Positions 60,353-64,000 of a stretch of 64,000 nucleotides of DNA are shown here, piece after piece. The notes under the pieces are model-generated. The model had not been told where the DNA came from. It saw only the letters and a program-made list of their open reading frames with translations, and did not search any database. Location: assembly GCF_021442025.1 (NCBI RefSeq), contig NZ_CP090446.1, positions 496,001 to 560,000 of the forward strand. The letters run 5' to 3'. Made by a program: the position numbers and the translations under genes. This DNA is from Sphingobacterium sp. SRCM116780. GTDB taxonomy: Bacteria; Bacteroidota; Bacteroidia; Sphingobacteriales; Sphingobacteriaceae. How positions within the stretch are numbered: the stretch's first letter is position 1; every line of letters starts with the position of its first letter.

Positions 60353-60353
60353 T

Positions 60354-60599
60354 TTATTCTATTTTTCCTACAATAGGAAATCTTTTAAAAACTTGATCTG
60401 AATGAGGAGCTTCCGAAAGCTCCTCAGTTAGGTCTTGACCAGCCCAATGTTCATAATGTTTTCCAAACTTCCATAATCGACTTTCAGTAACGTCATAGAT
60501 AAGTCCGCGAAAAGCAACCCATATTTCTGGTTTATCTTGCCCATTTCGTAGTGCTAGTTTCGATTTAGAATACAAAGGAAGATTTTCATGATTATTCAT
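60354..60599 (-). CDS. Small cytochrome b5-like haem-binding protein
   Basis: 81 residues. WVAFRGLIYDVTESRLWKFG followed by HYEHWAGQDLTEELSEAPHS matches the cytochrome b5-like haem/steroid-binding fold in its short single-domain form. There is no signal peptide or membrane anchor. The redox partner is unknown. It follows the sigma factor gene after 20 bp on the same strand and may be co-transcribed. Confidence 0.85.
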   Translation of the reverse strand: MNNHENLPLYSKSKLALRNGQDKPEIWVAFRGLIYDVTESRLWKFGKHYEHWAGQDLTEELSEAPHSDQVFKRFPIVGKIE

Positions 60600-60619
60600 G
60601 AAACGAAGGTATAAAAATC

Positions 60620-61132
60620 TTAATCGATAAGTTTATAAGTCGATAACGATTTCTTCATTACTTTTCGAGCAATATGTATCCTTGTTTTGACTGTTCCAAT
60701 AGGAATTGCTAAGTACTTCGAAATTTCATGGTATTTATACCCTTCAAAATACATACTAAAAGGTACATAATAGTCTTCTGAGAGTTTAGAAAGGGCAGAA
60801 TTAATATCTTCCATCACAAACTTATTTTCTCCTTGATTTTTAGAGGCGGATAAGCTTAGATTTGTATTCGAAATCTCTTCTTCTTTTGTGATAAAAGAAT
60901 TCGTTTTTACAATTCTCCGATAGTTGTTGATGAACGTATTCTTCATAATGGTATACAGCCATCCTTTCAGGTTTGTACCTTCTCTAAAATTATTAAAATA
61001 GGTGACAGCCTTTAATAGTGTATCCTGTACTAAATCATTAGCGTCTTCGCTATCATTTGTAAACTTCTTTGCGTAGTGTTTTAGAGAATCTGACTGCTCT
61101 ACTACTAACGAGTTGAATTCATATTTAGTCAT
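60620..61132 (-). CDS. ECF-type RNA polymerase sigma factor
   Basis: 170 residues from ATG 61132 (MTKYEFNSLVVEQ). Sigma region 2 reads DSEDANDLVQDTLLKA and LKGWLYTIMKNTFINNYRR; region 4 reads FEGYKYHEISKYLAIPIGTV and KTRIHIARKVMKK. A further ATG 24 codons upstream is unlikely because a TATTTTTG -7 box (minus strand, 61180-61173) lies between the two starts. No anti-sigma gene is adjacent, so control may be at transcription. Related stand-alone factors of this phylum act in stress responses; this one is not assigned. Confidence 0.9.
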   Translation of the reverse strand: MTKYEFNSLVVEQSDSLKHYAKKFTNDSEDANDLVQDTLLKAVTYFNNFREGTNLKGWLYTIMKNTFINNYRRIVKTNSFITKEEEISNTNLSLSASKNQGENKFVMEDINSALSKLSEDYYVPFSMYFEGYKYHEISKYLAIPIGTVKTRIHIARKVMKKSLSTYKLID

Positions 61133-61396
61133 AATCACTGAATTTTTATTCACTTTAAAAATGAATGATTTACAAAAATACTGAGGAAGAAATAGAGTAT
61201 TCATTCCTCAGCGATTGAATACGGTGTAGTAATCTATTTACAAATAGTATGCTAATTATTGAGAATTGATATATATATAATGATTATTTAATGTAAAGTT
61301 TCTTTTCTGAAAAGGGTATTTGTTGTGAAACTCTAATCAGATGCGCTAAATTCGCCATTTTTTTATCCATATGTGCGAATATTTTTTTATTAGAAA

Positions 61397-62413
61397 TCAA
61401 AAAATATTTACCTCACGTTCTAACTTAACATTAAATTTTTGATAAACATCGTTTATTATTTTAGACGATAGTTCAAAAATTTCAGTTCCTTTCGCAGCAT
61501 GTATATTTATTAGTACAAGAGCTTGATTCTTCCATACTCCTGCTTGTCCAATTACTTTGCCTTTCCAACCACATTGTTCAATTAACCATCCGGCTGCAAG
61601 TTTAATTTTATTCTCAGGCATAGTATAACTAATCAGATCAGGAAACAATTCTTTTAGTTCTTTGTATTTATCTATGGAGATAACTGGGTTTTTGAAAAAA
61701 CTTCCTGCATTTCCCACTGTACTAGGATCTGGTAATTTTTCTACTCGGATGTAGGAAACGACTTCGGCGATATCTCGTATTGTGGGATTACTAATCTGTC
61801 TTTTTTCCAACTCGGTTGATATGGCTCCATATGAAGTGTTTATAGAAGGAGATGAGCTGAGTTTATAAGTTACTTCTGTAATGATATATCGACCCTTATA
61901 CTCAGATTTAAAGATACTGTCTCTGTACGAAAACTGGCAGTCTTCATTATAAAATACTTTAAATATTCCCGCTACAGTGTCGAAGGCAATACAACTGTAA
62001 AAGATATTCATGAGTTCAGTGCCGTATGCGCCAATATTTTGAACTGGTGAGGCGCCAACTGTACCGGGTATGAGTGCCATGTTTTCCAATCCGTTATAGT
62101 TGTTATTAATACAATAACATACCAGATCATTCCAAATTTCACCGGCACAAGCTGTAATAAAGATATCTTGTTGAACTATTTTTGCTTGAATTCCTTTGTT
62201 ATTTATTTTGATGATATAACCGCTATAAGGTTTTGTAAATAAAATGTTACTTCCACCCCCGAGAGTCAAAAATTCTTCTTTAAATATACCAGTCTCATAT
62301 GCACTCAATAATTGTATTGGATCGGTTATTTCAATGAAATTTGTTGCAATTTCTTCAATACCGAATGTATTATATTTTTTTAACGAAACGTCTGATTGTA
62401 TATTTATGCCCAT
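61397..62413 (-). CDS. murB: UDP-N-acetylmuramate dehydrogenase
   Basis: 338 residues, type I MurB. The FAD site LGGGSNILFTKPYSGYII, NIGAYGTELMNIFYSCIAFD, FSYRDSIFK, the serine-bearing VGNAGSFFKNPVI and AGWLIEQCGWKGKVIG are all intact. It reduces UDP-GlcNAc-enolpyruvate with NADPH in peptidoglycan synthesis. It stands outside any mur cluster, and is divergent from the TetR-type gene with 104 bp between. Confidence 0.96.
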   Translation of the reverse strand: MGINIQSDVSLKKYNTFGIEEIATNFIEITDPIQLLSAYETGIFKEEFLTLGGGSNILFTKPYSGYIIKINNKGIQAKIVQQDIFITACAGEIWNDLVCYCINNNYNGLENMALIPGTVGASPVQNIGAYGTELMNIFYSCIAFDTVAGIFKVFYNEDCQFSYRDSIFKSEYKGRYIITEVTYKLSSSPSINTSYGAISTELEKRQISNPTIRDIAEVVSYIRVEKLPDPSTVGNAGSFFKNPVISIDKYKELKELFPDLISYTMPENKIKLAAGWLIEQCGWKGKVIGQAGVWKNQALVLINIHAAKGTEIFELSSKIINDVYQKFNVKLEREVNIF

Positions 62414-62517
62414 TGTTGACTAGTTTTTTCAAAAAATCAAAAAAAATAAATTATCTTTATATATTAGTTAGTAAAGATAGCACAAAGCAATTATTAAGTG
62501 TAATTAAATTTGAATTG

Positions 62518-63123
62518 ATGGCAAATGCGGATTTAAAAAGAATCAGAATATTGGAAGCGGCAACACGAAGATTTGCCCATTTTGGTATGGCAAAAACAAC
62601 AATGTCTGAAATTGCTACTGATTTGAACTTTTCAAAAGCCCTTCTTTATTATTACTTTCCTGATAAAAATAGTCTTTATTCTGCCGTTTTTGAATATGTC
62701 ATCAATAAGATGGTTCAAGATATTAAGGATAAAATCAGTTCCTGCACTGATTTTGAGGAAATTATGATGTATACTATTGATAAAAGAGTAGAATTAATCA
62801 ATCAATACTATAATTTATTTGAATACACGATCAATATGGTAAAGGAGCTTCCTGAAGAGTTGGAGCGGGTGTTCAAAGAATCCTATGTAAGAGAAGTTGA
62901 ACTTTTTGTTGAAATTTTAAATTTAGGTGTTGACAAAGATGAGATAGAAGTAGGAAATGTTGAAGAGACTGCTCGTATTCTGCTATACTCTCTTTTTGGA
63001 ATGCGAATGGGTATATTGAAAGATATGAAGAATATGCTATTTCCGACCAAAGATGAGTTTGATGTCATATTAGCCTTGCAAAAAAAGATGATGAAAATAT
63101 TTTTAAAGGGTTTAAGGAAGTAA
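62518..63123 (+). CDS. TetR family transcriptional regulator
   Basis: 201 residues from ATG 62518. The helix-turn-helix is at about 8-55: RILEAATRRFAHFGMAKTTM, SEIATDLNFSKALLYYYFPD. The C-terminal ligand domain is all-helical. Upstream in-frame starts are rejected: they lack family sequence and would begin inside murB. The gene overlaps the convergent YpdA-like gene by 12 bp. TAnnTTTA at 62452-62459 is a near-consensus -7 box. Regulated genes are unknown; divergent murB is a neighbour rather than a proven target. Confidence 0.92.
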   Translation: MANADLKRIRILEAATRRFAHFGMAKTTMSEIATDLNFSKALLYYYFPDKNSLYSAVFEYVINKMVQDIKDKISSCTDFEEIMMYTIDKRVELINQYYNLFEYTINMVKELPEELERVFKESYVREVELFVEILNLGVDKDEIEVGNVEETARILLYSLFGMRMGILKDMKNMLFPTKDEFDVILALQKKMMKIFLKGLRK

Positions 63124-64000
63124 CTCGTTTTTTTGTTTAATATCCGCTAAAATCTGTTTCGCATGAATTCTTGAGTTTTCTATAAACCATAAGTGTGTAT
63201 TTAAACCACCACATACAACTCCAGCAAGATATAACCCCTTAATATTAGTTTCCATAGTATCTACATCATGCTCTGGAATACAAGGTGATGTAGCAGGAAT
63301 ATGTACTCCTATAGATTGAAGAAATTCGAAATTTGGTTGATATCCTGTTAGTGCTAATACAAAATCATTGTCTATCACGACTTCTCCTTCTTGAGTTTGA
63401 ATGTAAACTTGGGATTCGGTTACTTTATTTAATGTGCTATTATAGAAAACACGGATTTCTCCTGCTGCAATTCTATTTTCAATATCAGGTCTAACCCAAT
63501 ATTTTACTCTTGGACTAACTTGTTCCCCACGTATGACCAATGTGACTTCAGCCCCTTTTCTATATGTTTCCAAAGCAGCATCTATGGAAGAATTACTTGC
63601 GCCTATAACAACCACTTTTTGATTTGCATAATAATGTGGATCTTGATAGTAATGTTTGACTTTATCCAATTGTTCCCCAGGAATATGAAGTAATGTTGGA
63701 ATATCGTAAAACCCAGTGGCTATAATTATATATCTTGAAGTATATGTGTTTTTAGGAGTTTGTGTGAAGAAAAAATCTTCTTTTTTCTCAATTGCAGTTA
63801 CCTCTTCGAACAATTGCATGTTTAATTGAAACTTTTGTTGAATACGTCGATAATATTCTAGCGCTTCCGCTCTTTTTGGTTTTGCTAAGGTTGTTACGAA
63901 TGGAATATCCCCAATTTCTAATCGATCAGCAGATGAAAAGAAAGTCATATTTTGTGGATAATGATAGAGTGAATTAACAAGGCATCCTTTTTCTAAGATT
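63112..64000 (-). CDS. ypdA: YpdA-like NAD(P)-dependent disulfide reductase, 5' end missing
   Basis: The frame stays open to the window end, so the N-terminal FAD-binding GxGxxG is outside. Visible from the cut are ILEKGCLVNSLYHYPQNMTF, SSADRLEIGDIPF, the NAD(P)-binding VVVIGASNSSIDAALETYRK, and the C-terminal IKGLYLAGVVCGGLNTHLWF. This matches the YpdA family (bacillithiol disulfide reductase in Firmicutes; in Bacteroidota possibly the same or a related thiol). An internal ATG at 63948 is not the start because conserved sequence precedes it. It overlaps the tetR gene end by 12 bp. Confidence 0.88.
   Translation of the reverse strand, partial: ILEKGCLVNSLYHYPQNMTFFSSADRLEIGDIPFVTTLAKPKRAEALEYYRRIQQKFQLNMQLFEEVTAIEKKEDFFFTQTPKNTYTSRYIIIATGFYDIPTLLHIPGEQLDKVKHYYQDPHYYANQKVVVIGASNSSIDAALETYRKGAEVTLVIRGEQVSPRVKYWVRPDIENRIAAGEIRVFYNSTLNKVTESQVYIQTQEGEVVIDNDFVLALTGYQPNFEFLQSIGVHIPATSPCIPEHDVDTMETNIKGLYLAGVVCGGLNTHLWFIENSRIHAKQILADIKQKNELLP

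Noticed and set aside
62341-62517. N-terminal extension of the TetR regulator
   Set aside because: It would begin inside murB on the opposite strand and adds no family sequence; ATG 62518 fits the family.

Overview
The window comes from an AT-rich Bacteroidota chromosome, most likely Sphingobacteriaceae and probably Sphingobacterium or a close relative. This rests on the 16S rRNA, a fused CcoNO cytochrome oxidase, promoters of the TTTG / TAnnTTTG type, few Shine-Dalgarno sequences, and many family proteins typical of the phylum (M61 peptidase, BadF kinases, WG-repeat protein, FucP-type transporter, MG2/plug-like secreted protein). The genus is an inference; no database was searched.

Layout. 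1-1461: the 3' part of ccoI and ccoS, the assembly end of a cbb3 oxidase locus. 1476-6679 (minus): a tightly coupled four-gene operon of ankyrin-repeat protein, DUF2271 protein, PepSY-flavodoxin-reductase fusion and ApbE flavin transferase, which reads as an extracytoplasmic flavin electron-transfer module. 6680-13200: a complete rRNA operon (two promoters, 16S, tRNA-Ile, tRNA-Ala, 23S, 5S, terminator), preceded by a GC-rich stretch with a large nested inverted repeat. 13589-19365: ccoNO, ccoQ, ccoP, ccoG, ccoH and a TauE/SafE-like gene, so the cbb3 locus is split by the flavin operon and the rRNA operon.

19.7-50.4 kb is ordinary chromosome: cardiolipin synthase, a secreted MG2/plug-like protein, YihY, acyl-CoA ligase, M61 peptidase, two BadF-type sugar kinases, glutathione peroxidase, thymidine kinase, YbaB, LpxH-like phosphoesterase, a sugar MFS transporter, Rho, PssA, an Hpt protein, FolK, SppA, Pgk, a large HExxH/beta-propeller/outer-membrane protein and MgtE. 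Many genes end in strong hairpin terminators, several of them bidirectional.

50.5-59.4 kb is an accessory zone bracketed by three identical tRNA-Asn(GTT) genes. It contains 1.2 kb of apparently decayed DNA, an AraC regulator divergent from a phosphoenolpyruvate synthase gene, a degraded tRNA-Asn 3' end, a WG-repeat gene broken by an in-frame TAG, and a second very short tRNA-3'-like remnant. This pattern suggests successive integrations at tRNA-Asn with the integrases lost. The S41 protease gene just before the third tRNA may be resident.

59.4-64 kb returns to housekeeping genes: a PfkB kinase, a cytochrome b5-like protein, an ECF sigma factor, MurB, a TetR regulator and a YpdA-like reductase cut by the window end. 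The strongest candidates for something under-described are the ankyrin/DUF2271/PepSY/ApbE operon and the nested tRNA-Asn island. No CRISPR array, intact integrase, intact transposase or recognisable defence system was seen.
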